Shown piece after piece: positions 26,302 through 36,006 of a stretch of DNA of 64,000 bases. The number at the start of each line of letters is the position of its first letter. The stretch's first letter is position 1. The notes under the pieces are model-generated. The model had not been told where the DNA came from and searched no databases. It worked only from the letters and a program-made list of their open reading frames with translations. Source of the stretch: Stenotrophomonas sp. BIGb0135. Its GTDB lineage: Bacteria > Pseudomonadota > Gammaproteobacteria > Xanthomonadales > Xanthomonadaceae. The position numbers and the translations under genes are program-made. Location: NCBI RefSeq assembly GCF_024810105.1, contig NZ_JANUDX010000006.1, positions 124,001 through 188,000 of the forward strand, given 5' to 3'.

Positions 26302-27578
26302 GCCGGTCGTCGGGTATTCCCGCGCGTTGCCGGGCATGGCTCGGCGCCACCCTGCTGCTGGCGGTCCTGCCGGCGCAGGCGCAGGACCTGCTGGTGCGCA
26401 ACGCCACCGTGCATACCGCCAGCGCGCGCGGCAGCCTGGAACACACCGACGTCCTGGTCCAGGGCGGCATCATCCGCGCGGTCGGCACGGGCCTGTCGGC
26501 GCCGGCCGGGGCCAGCGTGGTCGAGGCGGCCGGCAAGCCGCTGACCCCGGCCCTGTTCGGCGGCATCACCGACATCGGCATCGACGAGGTGTCCGGTGAA
26601 TCGACCACGGTGGACAGCGCGCTGAAGCTGGCCGACCAGCCGCTGCGCCCGGAATTCGACGTCAGCCTGGCCTACAACCCGGCCTCGGTGCTGATCCCGG
26701 TGGCGCGGCTGGACGGGATCGGGTTCACCGCGCTGGGGGCCAACAGCGGCGGTGGCTTCATCGCCGGCCAGGGCGGGGTGGTGCGGCTGGATGGCAGCGC
26801 CGATCCGATCGGGCCGCTGGCGCTGTACATCCGCCTGGGCGCATCCGGGGCGGAACTGACCGGCAGCTCGCGTGCCGCGCAGTGGATGCTGCTGGAGCAG
26901 ATGGTCAGCGAAGCCCGCGGCCGGGTGCCGGCCGATTCGCCGCATGCGCTGCTGACGCCGGCCGGGCGCGCCACGCTGGCCCGCTACCTCGCGGGCCAGG
27001 GCCGGCTGGTGGTGCAGGTGGACCGCGCCGCCGACATCCGCCAGCTGCTGCGCTGGGCCACGCGCGAGAAACTGAAGATCGCCATCGCCGGCGGCGCCGA
27101 GGCCTGGCGCCTGGCACCGCAACTGGCGCAGGCCAACGTGCCGGTGTTCGTGGATGCGCTGGGCAACCTGCCGAGCAGCTTCGACCAGCTCGGCGCGACC
27201 CTGGAGAACGCCGCGCGGTTGCGCGCGGCCGGGGTGCAGGTCAGCTTCGCCCAGCGCGACGATGCCTCGCACAACGCGCGCAAGATGCGGCAACTGGCCG
27301 GCAACGCGGTGGCCAACGGGCTGCCCTGGCAGGACGGGCTGGCCGGGTTGACCCGGGTGCCGGCGCAGGTGCTGGGCGTGGGCGACCGGATCGGCAGCAT
27401 CGAGGTTGGCAAGCTGGCCGACCTGGTGCTGTGGGAAGGCGATCCGCTGGACGTCGGCCACTATGCCGAGCAGGTCTGGCTGGGTGGCCGGGCAATGCCG
27501 ATGCGTTCGCGCCAGACCGAGCTGCGCGACCGCTACCTGGCCCCGGCCACCGCCGAGCCGCGCGCATACGCGCGCTGA
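26298..27578 (+). CDS. Amidohydrolase-like paralogue lacking metal ligands
   Basis: A 426-residue protein with a signal peptide (LLLAVLPAQA) and clear homology to the preceding amidohydrolase at both ends (DLLVRNATVHTASARGSLEHTDVLVQGG and IEVGKLADLVLWEGDPL). The HxH motif is replaced by LTPALFGGITDIGID, and the positions of the later His ligands read IAIAGGAEAWRL and VFVDALGNLPSS. It is therefore probably not a hydrolase by itself. Coupling by a four-base overlap to the intact paralogue suggests a heteromeric complex with one catalytic and one structural subunit; this is inference. Confidence 0.87.
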
Positions 27579-27634
27579 GCCCCCTTCCGCGGCGGGGGAG
27601 CTCCCCTCGCCGCCCCTGCCTGAAAGGACGCGCC

Positions 27635-28273
27635 ATGGCGCTGCGCTGGTACTTCGATTTCGTCTCCCCGTTCGCCTACCTGCACTGGCAGCAGCTCAAG
27701 GCGCTGCCGCAGTTCGAGCAGATCATCCCGGTGCCGATCGCGCTCGGGGCCGTGCTGCACCACCTGGGCAACCTCGGCCCGGCGGAGATCCCGGCCAAGC
27801 GCCGCTTCACTTACCGCCAGGTGCTGTGGCAGGCGCAGCAGCAGGCGGTGCCGCTGCGCTTCCCGCCGGGCCACCCGTTCAACCCGCTCGCGGCCTTGCG
27901 GCTGTGCCTGGCCGCCGAGGCCAGCCACCGGGCAGTGGACATCCTGTTCAACTGGATCTGGCGCGATGGCCATGCCGCCGACAGCGCCGCCGCGCTGGCC
28001 CTGCCCGGCGCCATGCTGGACGTGGCCGACGTGGCTGCGGCGGTCTCGGCGCCCTCGGTGAAGGAGCAGCTGCGGCAGAACACCGAAGCGGCGATCAGCG
28101 CCGGCGTATTCGGGGTGCCCACCCTATCCATCGACGGCGAACTGTTCTGGGGCAACGAAGCGCACGGCCTGATCCAGGCAGTGCTGGCCGACCCCGGCAT
28201 GTTGCAGCGCGGCGAATGGAGCCGGATCGACGCCCTGCCGGTCGCCGTCGAGCGCAGCCGCCCCTCAAGCTGA
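27635..28273 (+). CDS. 2-hydroxychromene-2-carboxylate isomerase / DsbA-family protein
   Basis: A 212-residue kappa-class GST/DsbA-fold protein. The N-terminal WYFDFVSPFAYLHWQQL carries the Ser that replaces the CxxC active site in this family, and FGVPTLSIDGELFWGNEA carries the cis-proline loop. These enzymes are glutathione-dependent isomerases of aromatic degradation, or glutathione transferases. No naphthalene-type genes are nearby, so the physiological substrate is uncertain. It has a GAAAGGA ribosome site and starts 56 bases after the amidohydrolase pair. Confidence 0.88.
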   Translation: MALRWYFDFVSPFAYLHWQQLKALPQFEQIIPVPIALGAVLHHLGNLGPAEIPAKRRFTYRQVLWQAQQQAVPLRFPPGHPFNPLAALRLCLAAEASHRAVDILFNWIWRDGHAADSAAALALPGAMLDVADVAAAVSAPSVKEQLRQNTEAAISAGVFGVPTLSIDGELFWGNEAHGLIQAVLADPGMLQRGEWSRIDALPVAVERSRPSS

Positions 28274-28353
28274 CTGGCGGCTCAGGCAGGCCGGTCGTTT
28301 TTGGGATAGCTTTCACATTTCCGAACCTACAACCTGCCCGGAGGGGGCCCAGG

Positions 28354-29298
28354 ATGCGCATCGGAATTGTCGTCGACTCTGCCTGCGATTTGCCGCAGGA
28401 CTTCATTGAACAGCACAACATCGTGCTGCTGCCGATCACGGTGCGCATTGGCGAAGCCGTGCTTGCCGACCACCGCGACGAGCAGGCCACGCTGAGTTTC
28501 CTGCACGCCCACGTTGCCGAACACGGCGCCGAGGCGGAGACCATCCCGTTCAGCGTCACCCAGATCCGGGATCTGTTCCTGGGCAAGCTGGTGATCGATT
28601 ACGACCATGTGTTCTGCATGACGATCACCCGCACCCGCAGCCCGATCCATGACAACGCCATGCAGGCCAGCTTCGCGATCCTCAACGACTACAAGCCGGT
28701 GCGCCAGGCGGCCGGGTTCAACTCGCCGTTCGCGTTGCGCGTGCTCGATACCCAGAACCTGTTCGCCGCCCAGGGCGTGACCGCGGTGGAAGCGGTGCGC
28801 CTGCGCGAGAGCGGGGCCAGCGTGCAGCAGATCCGTGAGCGGCTGGAAGCCTTGGCGCAGAACGTGCACGGCTACATGGTCACCCGCGACCTGTACTACA
28901 TGCGCGCCCGCGCCCGGCACAAGGGCGACCGCAGCGTGGGCCTGCTCAGCGCCGCGCTGGGCAGCGCGCTGGACATCAAGCCGGTGCTGCATGGCTACCG
29001 CGGCGAAACCGGACCGGTGGCCAAGATCAAGGGCTTCGACAACGCGGTGCAGAAGCTGTTCGATTTCGTCGGGCAGCGGGTCACGGCCGGGCTGATGACG
29101 CCCACCGTGTGCCTGAGCTACGGCGGCGAACTGGCCGACCTGCAGGCCCTGCCCGGCTACGCCAACCTGCGCCAGACCTGCGAGACACACGGGGTGCAGG
29201 TGTTCGAGGCGGTGATGAGCCTGACCGGCATGGTCAACGTCGGCAAGGGCGCGGTCACCGTCGGCTTCGCCGATGGCCCGCATACGTTCAGCGGCTGA
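28354..29298 (+). CDS. DegV-family fatty-acid-binding protein
   Basis: A 314-residue soluble protein of the DegV/FakB family. The N-terminal IGIVVDSACDLPQDFIEQH is the family hallmark, followed by PFSVTQIRDLFLGKL, ITRTRSPIHDNAMQA and RVLDTQNLFAAQGV. The C-terminal domain carries LSAALGSALDIKPVL. DegV proteins bind one fatty acid and, in Firmicutes, present it to a FakA kinase; no FakA homologue is visible here, so the proteobacterial role is unclear. Preceded by a GGAGG-rich ribosome site. Confidence 0.93.
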   Translation: MRIGIVVDSACDLPQDFIEQHNIVLLPITVRIGEAVLADHRDEQATLSFLHAHVAEHGAEAETIPFSVTQIRDLFLGKLVIDYDHVFCMTITRTRSPIHDNAMQASFAILNDYKPVRQAAGFNSPFALRVLDTQNLFAAQGVTAVEAVRLRESGASVQQIRERLEALAQNVHGYMVTRDLYYMRARARHKGDRSVGLLSAALGSALDIKPVLHGYRGETGPVAKIKGFDNAVQKLFDFVGQRVTAGLMTPTVCLSYGGELADLQALPGYANLRQTCETHGVQVFEAVMSLTGMVNVGKGAVTVGFADGPHTFSG

Positions 29299-29362
29299 GC
29301 GCGATGTGCACGCCGATTGCACTGCGCCTCTGCCAGCCTTGCAGCATTCAACGGAGGTAACC

Positions 29363-29701
29363 ATGTCAGCGCAGTACCACATCAGCCTGCCGGACCCGTC
29401 CAAGGCCCGCGGCAACGATTCCGACCTTTCCTTCCATTCGCAGAGCGCGGCCGGCTTCGCCGAAGAACTGCAGGACGCGCTGCGCAGCACCGCGCTGTTC
29501 GAGAAGTGGCGCGCCAAGCAGCCCGACCCGGACGCGGTGGAAGCGCAGTGGGGCGCAACCGACCCCGACGCCACCGTGACCGGTTCGCAGGATGACCTGC
29601 GGATCAACCTGGTCGCCACCACCCGCATCGACAGCGACGTGTTCAAGCAGCGCCTGCGCATGCTGGCCGGCCACCACTGGGAACTGCGCGACGTGCGCTG
29701 A
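29363..29701 (+). CDS. Conserved hypothetical protein
   Basis: A 112-residue soluble protein with a very good GGAGGTAACC ribosome site. It begins with YHISLPDPSKARGNDSDLSFHSQSAAGFAEELQDALR, has an acidic middle (ATDPDATVTGSQDD) and ends with a short beta/alpha segment (LRINLVATTRIDSDVFKQRL). No motif reveals function. Codon use and the ribosome site support it as a real gene. Confidence 0.75.
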   Translation: MSAQYHISLPDPSKARGNDSDLSFHSQSAAGFAEELQDALRSTALFEKWRAKQPDPDAVEAQWGATDPDATVTGSQDDLRINLVATTRIDSDVFKQRLRMLAGHHWELRDVR

Positions 29702-29788
29702 AGGACGTCACGGTGGTAACGTGCCGACCGCACCTGCCACCGCTGTCACCGCCAGCCAACGGGGCCGCCACACAGGCGGCCTCTGCAC

Positions 29789-30223
29789 ATGGGCCTTCCC
29801 GTGGATCCGACGCTCACCTCCCTGCTCGAACGCACCAACCTCGACGAACTGCTGGCGCCGGAAACGCCTGCGCCCGGCGACGGGCCGGTGGACGGTCCCT
29901 CGACCCGGCCGCGGCCCCGCACCCCGTCCCGCGGGCCGCAACCGCCCGCCCCCCGGGCCGCCGCCGTCGACTACGAGATCCGCAGCCCGATCGCGCGTGG
30001 CTGCATCCTGCTCATGCTGGGCGGCCCGTGCGTCGGCATGGGCTTGCTGCTGATGGAGAAGTGCTGGAGCGGGCCCGTCGAACACCCGGTGTTGTCCATG
30101 ATGGGGACGGGGGTGGCACTGCTGATGATCGCGGCCGTCCCTTATCGCCTGCTCGGCCGACGCCCGGACACGCCGGTGGCCACGCCCTCACCTGGCAGAA
30201 GCGTGCAGGCCCGGCGCCCCTGA
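29789..30223 (+). CDS. Hypothetical membrane protein with Pro-rich N terminus
   Basis: A 144-residue protein: a polar, proline-rich first half (TRPRPRTPSRGPQPPAP), then two hydrophobic segments (GCILLMLGGPCVGMGLLLM and VLSMMGTGVALLMIAAVPY). Its 3' end overlaps by 36 bases the convergent outer-membrane efflux gene. I do not recognise the family. The lack of a strong ribosome site keeps confidence moderate. Confidence 0.6.
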   Translation: MGLPVDPTLTSLLERTNLDELLAPETPAPGDGPVDGPSTRPRPRTPSRGPQPPAPRAAAVDYEIRSPIARGCILLMLGGPCVGMGLLLMEKCWSGPVEHPVLSMMGTGVALLMIAAVPYRLLGRRPDTPVATPSPGRSVQARRP

Positions 30224-31678
30224 CGCGGACGATGCGCGCCTCGCATCCGCCCCGTCGGCCACCGGCTGCCAGCCCCCGCCCAGCGCCCGATACAGGTCGA
30301 CCCGCGCGATCGCCGCCGCGGCCTGGCTGTTGGCCAGCGCAGCCTGGTTGTCCAGCGCAATGCGCTGGGTGCTGAGCACGTCGAGCATGTCCACCACGCC
30401 AGCCTGGTACTGGCGTCGCGCCGCGCCCAGTGCGCGCTCGCTCTCCGCCACGGCCTCCTGCAGCGCCGCTCCGCGCTGCTGCTCGGCTGCGTAGCCATCG
30501 ATCGCATCGTCCACTTCGTGCCAGGCCTGCAGCACCGTGCGCTGGAACTGCATCGCCGCCTGTTGCTGCTGCAGCCGGCTCACGGCGAGGGTGGCCTTCA
30601 GGCGACCGCCCTGGAAGAGCGGCAGGCTGATCGCCGGCCCGATGCTGAAACGGTGCGCGTTCCAGCCGTCCAGGGCATCCAGCTGCTGCGACTGGAACCC
30701 GGCATCGCCAGTGAGGCTGATGCGCGGCAGGAAGCTGGCCTTGGCCACGCCGATCGCGGCGGTGGCGGCATGCAGCGCCGCCTCGGCGCGGCGGATGTCC
30801 GGGCGCCGTTCGGCCAGTTCGCTGGGCAGGCCGGTGGCCATCGCCGGCAGTGCCGGCCAATCGCGGCGGGCGTCGGCGAGCTGGGCGTCGAGCGCGTGCG
30901 GCGGCTGGCCCAGCAGCATCGCCAGGGCATTGCGCAGCTGCGCGTCGCGGTGCTGCAACGGCGCCACGCGCGCCTCCAGCGCGGCCACCTGCGCCGCCGC
31001 GCTGGCCACCTGCAGCGTACTGGCCACGCCCTGGCGCTGGCGCGCCCCGGTCAGCCGCGCGATGTCGCGCGCAATGCGCAGGTTGTCTTCGGTGATCGCC
31101 AGCAACTGGCGGGTGGCACGTAACTGCAGGTAGCTTCGCGCGGTCTCGGCGAGCACCGCGGTCTGCACCGCATGCGCGTCCTCGTCGGCAATCCGCACGC
31201 GCGCATCGGCCGCTTCCAGCTGGCGGCGCACGCGGCCCCACAGGTCCAGTTCCCAGCTCAACCCGATTCCGGCCTGGAACAGGCCGTAGTCTTCGCGCCC
31301 ACCATGGCCGGACGGATCACTCAGCCCCACTTCGCTGTTGCGGGCCCGCACTCCGCTGGCCGTCGCGCCGAGCGCGGGCAGCCGGTCGGCGGCGCTGACG
31401 CCACGCGCGGCGCGGCTCTGCTGCACGCGGTTGGCGGCCAACTGGATGTCCAGGTTGGCCAGCCGGGCCTGCACAGCCAAGGCAGCCAATGTTGGATCCT
31501 CGAAGCCTGCCCACCATTGCGCGTCGCTGGCGAACGCATCGTGCACCACCGCGACGCCGTCCCACCGTGTGGGCAACGCGGCGGCTGGCCGGACGAAATC
31601 CGGCCCGAGCGTGCAGGCCGACAGCGCCACGCACAGCACGCCGAGCGACAGCGCCCGCCACTGCACCGCGCCGGTCAC
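30188..31678 (-). CDS. NodT-type outer-membrane efflux lipoprotein
   Basis: A 496-residue TolC-like channel of the NodT family. The signal peptide ends in a lipobox (LCVALSACTLGPDF), giving an acylated Cys. Two outer-membrane efflux repeats follow with long coiled-coil helices (DIQLAANRVQQSRAARGV, LRATRQLLAITEDNLRIARD, SELAERRPDIRRAEAALHAA, RRQYQAGVVDMLDVLSTQR). It starts at GTG overlapping the TGA of the adaptor gene (GTGA). With the adaptor and MFS pump it forms a tripartite EmrAB-type exporter spanning both membranes. Confidence 0.93.
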   Translation of the reverse strand: MTGAVQWRALSLGVLCVALSACTLGPDFVRPAAALPTRWDGVAVVHDAFASDAQWWAGFEDPTLAALAVQARLANLDIQLAANRVQQSRAARGVSAADRLPALGATASGVRARNSEVGLSDPSGHGGREDYGLFQAGIGLSWELDLWGRVRRQLEAADARVRIADEDAHAVQTAVLAETARSYLQLRATRQLLAITEDNLRIARDIARLTGARQRQGVASTLQVASAAAQVAALEARVAPLQHRDAQLRNALAMLLGQPPHALDAQLADARRDWPALPAMATGLPSELAERRPDIRRAEAALHAATAAIGVAKASFLPRISLTGDAGFQSQQLDALDGWNAHRFSIGPAISLPLFQGGRLKATLAVSRLQQQQAAMQFQRTVLQAWHEVDDAIDGYAAEQQRGAALQEAVAESERALGAARRQYQAGVVDMLDVLSTQRIALDNQAALANSQAAAAIARVDLYRALGGGWQPVADGADARRASSASGAPGLHASAR

Positions 31679-32730
31679 GCCCCTTCTCCCGGCAGGCCGC
31701 GGCGGCCACTGTCCAGGTCCACGCTGGCCTCCACCGACATGCCTGCACGCAGCTCGCCGAGCAGCGGCTGGTCCTTGTCCAGCACGATCTTGACCGGAAT
31801 GCGCTGCACCACCTTGGTGAAATTGCCGGTGGCGTTTTCCGGCGCGACCGCGGCGAAGGTCACCCCGGTGGCCGGGGCGATGCTGTCGATGTGGCCGCGC
31901 AACGGCTGCCCGGGAAACACATCCACCTGCAGGGCCACCGCCTGGCCGGCGTGCATGCGGCTCATCTGGGTTTCCTGGAAGTTGGCCACCACGAACGCCT
32001 GCTGCAACGGCACCACCGCGAGCACGGCGGTACCCGGGGTGAGGTAGGCGCCGACCCGGATCGCGCGGCGGCCGACCACGCCGTCGATCGGCGCGCGCAG
32101 TTCCGTGTGCGACAGGTCCAGCTCGGCCCGCGCCTGGGCGGCTTCGGCGCGCTGTACCGCCGCCTGCGCCGCCTGCACGCCGGCGTCGAGGATGCCGGTG
32201 CGCTGGCGTGCGGTAAGCAGTGCCGCGCGTCCCTGCTGCAGGTGCGCGCTGGCCACCGCCTGGTGCGACTGCGCCTGCTGCGCGTTCTGCACGGTGCCGG
32301 CGCCATCGCGGGCCAGCGCGCCGTAACGCTGCTGGTCGGCCTGGGCCAGGGTCAGTTCGGATTCGCTGACCGCCAGCGTGGCACGCGCCTGGTCGATCAG
32401 CGAGCCCTGCTGGGCCAACGCGGCCTGCGCATTGGCCAGCTGCGCGCGTGCATTGGCCAGGTCCGCGCGCGCGGCGGTCAAGGCGACCTGGTAATCGCGG
32501 TCGTCGATGCGCGCCAGCACATCGCCAGCCTTGACCGTCTGGTTGTCGGCCACCCGCACCTCGCTGACGAAGCCGGCCACCTTGGGCGCCACCACGGTGA
32601 AGTCGGCGCTGACGTAGGCATTGTTGGTGCGCTGGTGGCGGCCGTCACGCAGCAGCAGCCAGCCGCCGGTGGCAAGCACGACCACGCCCAGGGCGATGAT
32701 CAGGGGAACGTGTTTTCTGGACTCGGACAT
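31675..32730 (-). CDS. EmrA/HlyD-type membrane-fusion adaptor
   Basis: A 351-residue adaptor with one N-terminal membrane helix (VPLIIALGVVVLATGGWLLL), a split biotinyl/lipoyl domain (TVVAPKVAGFVSEVRVADNQ and LRAPIDGVVGRRAIRVGAYL) and a long alanine/glutamine-rich coiled-coil hairpin between them. The beta-barrel domain follows (VVANFQETQMSRMHAGQAV). The ATG at 32730 follows an AGGAAA ribosome site. Gene order (pump, adaptor, channel) and overlaps indicate one operon. EmrA-type adaptors link MFS pumps to outer-membrane channels for drug or toxic-compound export. Confidence 0.93.
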   Translation of the reverse strand: MSESRKHVPLIIALGVVVLATGGWLLLRDGRHQRTNNAYVSADFTVVAPKVAGFVSEVRVADNQTVKAGDVLARIDDRDYQVALTAARADLANARAQLANAQAALAQQGSLIDQARATLAVSESELTLAQADQQRYGALARDGAGTVQNAQQAQSHQAVASAHLQQGRAALLTARQRTGILDAGVQAAQAAVQRAEAAQARAELDLSHTELRAPIDGVVGRRAIRVGAYLTPGTAVLAVVPLQQAFVVANFQETQMSRMHAGQAVALQVDVFPGQPLRGHIDSIAPATGVTFAAVAPENATGNFTKVVQRIPVKIVLDKDQPLLGELRAGMSVEASVDLDSGRRGLPGEGA

Positions 32731-32746
32731 GGGGGTTTCCTGGAAC

Positions 32747-34300
32747 TCAGGCCACGGCACGTGGCGGGAAGATGCGGGTGGGCAGCCACGGGATCAGCGC
32801 GATCAGCGCGAGCGCGACCATGGCGACCAGCAGGTAAAGATCGGCCGAGGTCAGGGCGACCACCTGGGCATGCAGGCGCGCGCCGAGCGACGGCGCAGCG
32901 CCGATGTCCAGTCCCGGCGCGTTGCCCAGGCGGTCCACCAGGACGGTGGAATGGAAGTGGCTGCGCACGGTGGTGGCTGCCTCCAGCACGCCACCGGCCA
33001 GCACGGCGGCAAAGCCCTTGACCGTGTTGAACCAGGCCGAGGCGAACGGACCGTCGGCCGGCGCCAGACCGCCGGTGGCGAGCATCAGCAAGGGCAGCAC
33101 AGCCATGGGCTGGGCGAAGATCTGCACCAGTTGCATCACGATGAAGTTGTCGCGGTTCCACTCGGTGGTGAGCTGCGCCCCCATCCAGCAGGCCAGCCCC
33201 AGCATCGCCAGGCCGATGGCCTGCACCCAGCGCGCATCGACCCGGCGCTGGTTGAGCAGGGTGGCCACCAGTGGCAGCGCCAGCAGCTGCGGGATGGCCA
33301 CCCACAACAACAGCGGTGCGGTCTGCAGCGGTCGGTAGCCGTGCACCTTGGCCAGGAAGCTGGAGGGAATCAGGATCACCGCGAGCAGCACGAACAGCAC
33401 GCCGCCCAGGGTGATGAGCGCGTAGCTCAGGTTGCGGTTGGCCAACAGTTGCAGCTTGAAGAACGGCAACGGGTGCGACCATTCGTTGTACAGGAACAGC
33501 ACCAGCAACCCGCTGCCGCCGCCCAGCAACATGCAGATCAGCGGCGAGGCGAACCAGTCCAGCCGCGGCCCCTGGACCAGGCCGAGCACCAGCATCACCA
33601 GTGCCGGCAGGCCAAGCGCCAGGCCCAGCCCGTTGAACTGGGCCAGGCGCTCCAGCCGCAGCGGATCCTGCGGCAGTCCCCACGCCACCATGGCGATCGC
33701 CGCCGCGCACCACGGCACGATCTGCCAGAAGGCCCACTGCCAGCCCACGTACTCCACCCACAGGGCGGCCATCGGCGTGCCCAGGCTCGGGCCGAACGTA
33801 GCGGTCAGCGCATAGCCGGCCAGCCCGTACAGCTTGATGCCCGGCGGCAGGAAGCGCAGCGCCACGCTCATCAGCAGTGGCGGCAGCGCGCCCCCGGCCA
33901 GGCCCTGCAGCGCACGCAGGATCAGGAACGACGGCAGGTCCGGCGCCAGCGGGCACAGCATGCCCAGCAGCATGAAGGCGGCGATCATGCACACCGCGAA
34001 ACGGCGCAGCGAGAAGGTCACCGCGCACCAGGGCGCGAAGGCCATCGCACTGACCGACATCGCCGTGTACAGCGCTACGATCCAGCTGCCGTCATCGACG
34101 CTGAAGCCCATCGCGCCGCGGATATCGGCCAGCGCCACCTTGGTGACGTTTTCGTTGATGCCGGAGATCAATACCGCCAGCAGCACGCCGCACAGGCCAA
34201 CGCCCAGGCGCACGCCGAACAGCGCCTGCACAGGCGCGGCGGGCGCGGGCGCGGGCGGCGGCAGGGTCGCGGCGATCGACGCGGCGGCCGGCGTACTCAT
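32747..34300 (-). CDS. EmrB/QacA (DHA2)-family MFS drug exporter
   Basis: A 517-residue MFS transporter with about 14 hydrophobic segments. Typical DHA2 features are ISGINENVTKVALADIRGAMGF at TM1, WIVALYTAMSVSAMAFAP at TM2, RALQGLAGGALPPLLMS and the TM5 region (GLAGYALTATFGPSLGTPMAALWVEYVGW). It is the first structural gene of the efflux operon, 16 bases ahead of the adaptor start. The substrate cannot be told from sequence. A LysR regulator gene lies just upstream on the same strand. Confidence 0.93.
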   Translation of the reverse strand: MSTPAAASIAATLPPPAPAPAAPVQALFGVRLGVGLCGVLLAVLISGINENVTKVALADIRGAMGFSVDDGSWIVALYTAMSVSAMAFAPWCAVTFSLRRFAVCMIAAFMLLGMLCPLAPDLPSFLILRALQGLAGGALPPLLMSVALRFLPPGIKLYGLAGYALTATFGPSLGTPMAALWVEYVGWQWAFWQIVPWCAAAIAMVAWGLPQDPLRLERLAQFNGLGLALGLPALVMLVLGLVQGPRLDWFASPLICMLLGGGSGLLVLFLYNEWSHPLPFFKLQLLANRNLSYALITLGGVLFVLLAVILIPSSFLAKVHGYRPLQTAPLLLWVAIPQLLALPLVATLLNQRRVDARWVQAIGLAMLGLACWMGAQLTTEWNRDNFIVMQLVQIFAQPMAVLPLLMLATGGLAPADGPFASAWFNTVKGFAAVLAGGVLEAATTVRSHFHSTVLVDRLGNAPGLDIGAAPSLGARLHAQVVALTSADLYLLVAMVALALIALIPWLPTRIFPPRAVA

Positions 34301-34476
34301 CGGGCATCACCGGCCGTGGGGCGGTGCACGGAAAACAACAGGGACATCGCATCCACTCCGGGACAGGGAGCGGCAGTCTAGGCAGCGCCGATGCTGCGAA
34401 AAATGCTGTGTCGACCAATCCTGGAATGCGTCAGGCGCACGCCTGAAGTCGCCCCCGGGAGCGCGGTCGATCGTGC

Positions 34477-35391
34477 TCAGATGCCCGCGAGGCTGGACTC
34501 CCCGTCGCACATCGCCTTGATGCTGCGCCGCAGCCAACGATGCGCCAGATCGCTGTCCAACCGTGGATGCCATGCCTGTACGACAACCACGCTGCGCACC
34601 GGGATGGGCAACGCGAACAGGCGCAGCGGCACGCCCAGCCGCTCCAGCCGGCCCAGCATCACGCTGGGCATCTGCGGCAGGATCAAATCCGAATCGGCGG
34701 CGGCGAAGATCGCCGAGTGGAAGGTCGGCATGATCTGCGCCACCCGCCGGCCCAGGCCGAGCGCGGCCAGCTCCTCGTCGATGGGGCCGTGCGACACCCC
34801 GCGGCGGGACACCGCGATGTGGTGGAACGCAGCGAAGCGCTCGGCGCTGATCTCCTCGGCGAAGATCGGGTGGCCGTCGCGCGCGGCGCCCAGGAACGAG
34901 GTACTGAACAGGTTCTGCACCTTGGTGTCGGCGCTATGCCGGCCGGCGGTGCTGATGTGCAGATCGATGCGCCCCTGCTGCATCGCGTCGTCGTCACCGT
35001 CGCCCTCGGGCACGAAGCGCAACACCGCACACGGCGCCTGGGTCTGGAACAGCTCACGCATGCGCCCGCCGTAGGTGCCGATGAACACATCGTTGGCGCG
35101 GATGCTGAAGGTGCGCTCGAGGGTGAGCATGTCGACCGCGCGGCCGGCGTTGAACACGAGGTGGGCCTGCTCGATCACCTCGCGCACCTGTTCGCGCAGT
35201 TGCAACGCGCGCGGAGTGGGCGCCAGCCCGCGCCCGGAGCGCACCAGCACCGGGTCACCGACCGCCTCGCGGATGCGGCCCAGGGTGCGGCTCATCGCCG
35301 GCGCGCTCAGGTTCATCCGCCGCGCCGCGCCAACCACGCTGCACTCCTCGATCAACACGTCCAGGGCGAGCAGCAGGTTCAGGTCAGGCAT
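34477..35391 (-). CDS. LysR-family regulator of the efflux operon (probable)
   Basis: A 304-residue LysR-type regulator: N-terminal winged helix-turn-helix (LLALDVLIEECSVVGAARRMNLSAPAMSRTLGRIREAVGD) followed by the two-lobe effector domain (IDLHISTAGRHSADTKV, HHIAVSRRGVSHG). The helix-turn-helix resembles the NodD/NahR-like branch of LysR proteins. Unlike most LysR genes it is co-directional with its presumed target, the MFS operon, 176 bases upstream. Control of that operon is inferred from position. It is divergent from the universal stress protein gene. Confidence 0.92.
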   Translation of the reverse strand: MPDLNLLLALDVLIEECSVVGAARRMNLSAPAMSRTLGRIREAVGDPVLVRSGRGLAPTPRALQLREQVREVIEQAHLVFNAGRAVDMLTLERTFSIRANDVFIGTYGGRMRELFQTQAPCAVLRFVPEGDGDDDAMQQGRIDLHISTAGRHSADTKVQNLFSTSFLGAARDGHPIFAEEISAERFAAFHHIAVSRRGVSHGPIDEELAALGLGRRVAQIMPTFHSAIFAAADSDLILPQMPSVMLGRLERLGVPLRLFALPIPVRSVVVVQAWHPRLDSDLAHRWLRRSIKAMCDGESSLAGI

Positions 35392-35541
35392 GGCGGCGGC
35401 AGGTCAGGGCGGGAAGGCATCCACTTTACGGCATGCCAAATCCGCCACCCGTGCGTTTCACGCAACCCATGCCTGCGGCGCACGGCATGGGTGCGGTGCT
35501 GGCTTTGCGCCACCATCGGCCTCCCCCCTGGCGAGACGCCC

Positions 35542-35988
35542 ATGTTCCAGACCCTCCTGGTCGCCCTCGATGGCGGCCCCCAGCACGCCCAGGTGCTGGC
35601 CCTGGCCGCCTCGCTGGCGACCCCGCGCACCCGCCTGCACCTGGTCTGCGTGCTCGACCCGGCCTATGCGCTGGACGATGACGCCCCACGCAACGATCGC
35701 CGTGAATACCCCGCCGCCGAGGACCAGCGCCACCAGGCCCGGCGCCTGTTGGACAGTGCCCTGGCGCAGCTGCGCGAACAGGGCGTGGACGGCGTGGCCA
35801 GCCACCCGGCGGGCGAGCCGGCGCAGGTGCTGTGCGACTACGCACGCGCACACCATTGCGATCTCATTGTCATCGGCCACCGGCATCTTTCCGGCATGGA
35901 ACGGCTGTTCGAGCGTTCCGTCGGCCGCTGGACCATCGACCACGCGCCCTGCCCGGTGCTGGTGGAAGTTCGTGACGCCGCCCCCTGA
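35542..35988 (+). CDS. Universal stress protein (UspA family)
   Basis: A 148-residue single-domain Usp: an N-terminal strand with the conserved Asp (MFQTLLVALDGGPQHAQVL), a middle segment RLHLVCVLDPAY, and the C-terminal nucleotide-loop region (DLIVIGHRHLSGMERLFERSVGRW) ending in the family's PCPVLVEVR strand. The loop departs slightly from the canonical G-x2-G-x9-G(S/T). ATP binding is plausible, and a general stress role is the family default. Followed 18 bases later by a hypothetical gene. Confidence 0.93.
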   Translation: MFQTLLVALDGGPQHAQVLALAASLATPRTRLHLVCVLDPAYALDDDAPRNDRREYPAAEDQRHQARRLLDSALAQLREQGVDGVASHPAGEPAQVLCDYARAHHCDLIVIGHRHLSGMERLFERSVGRWTIDHAPCPVLVEVRDAAP

Positions 35989-36006
35989 CCCTTCTGCAGG
36001 CCCGCC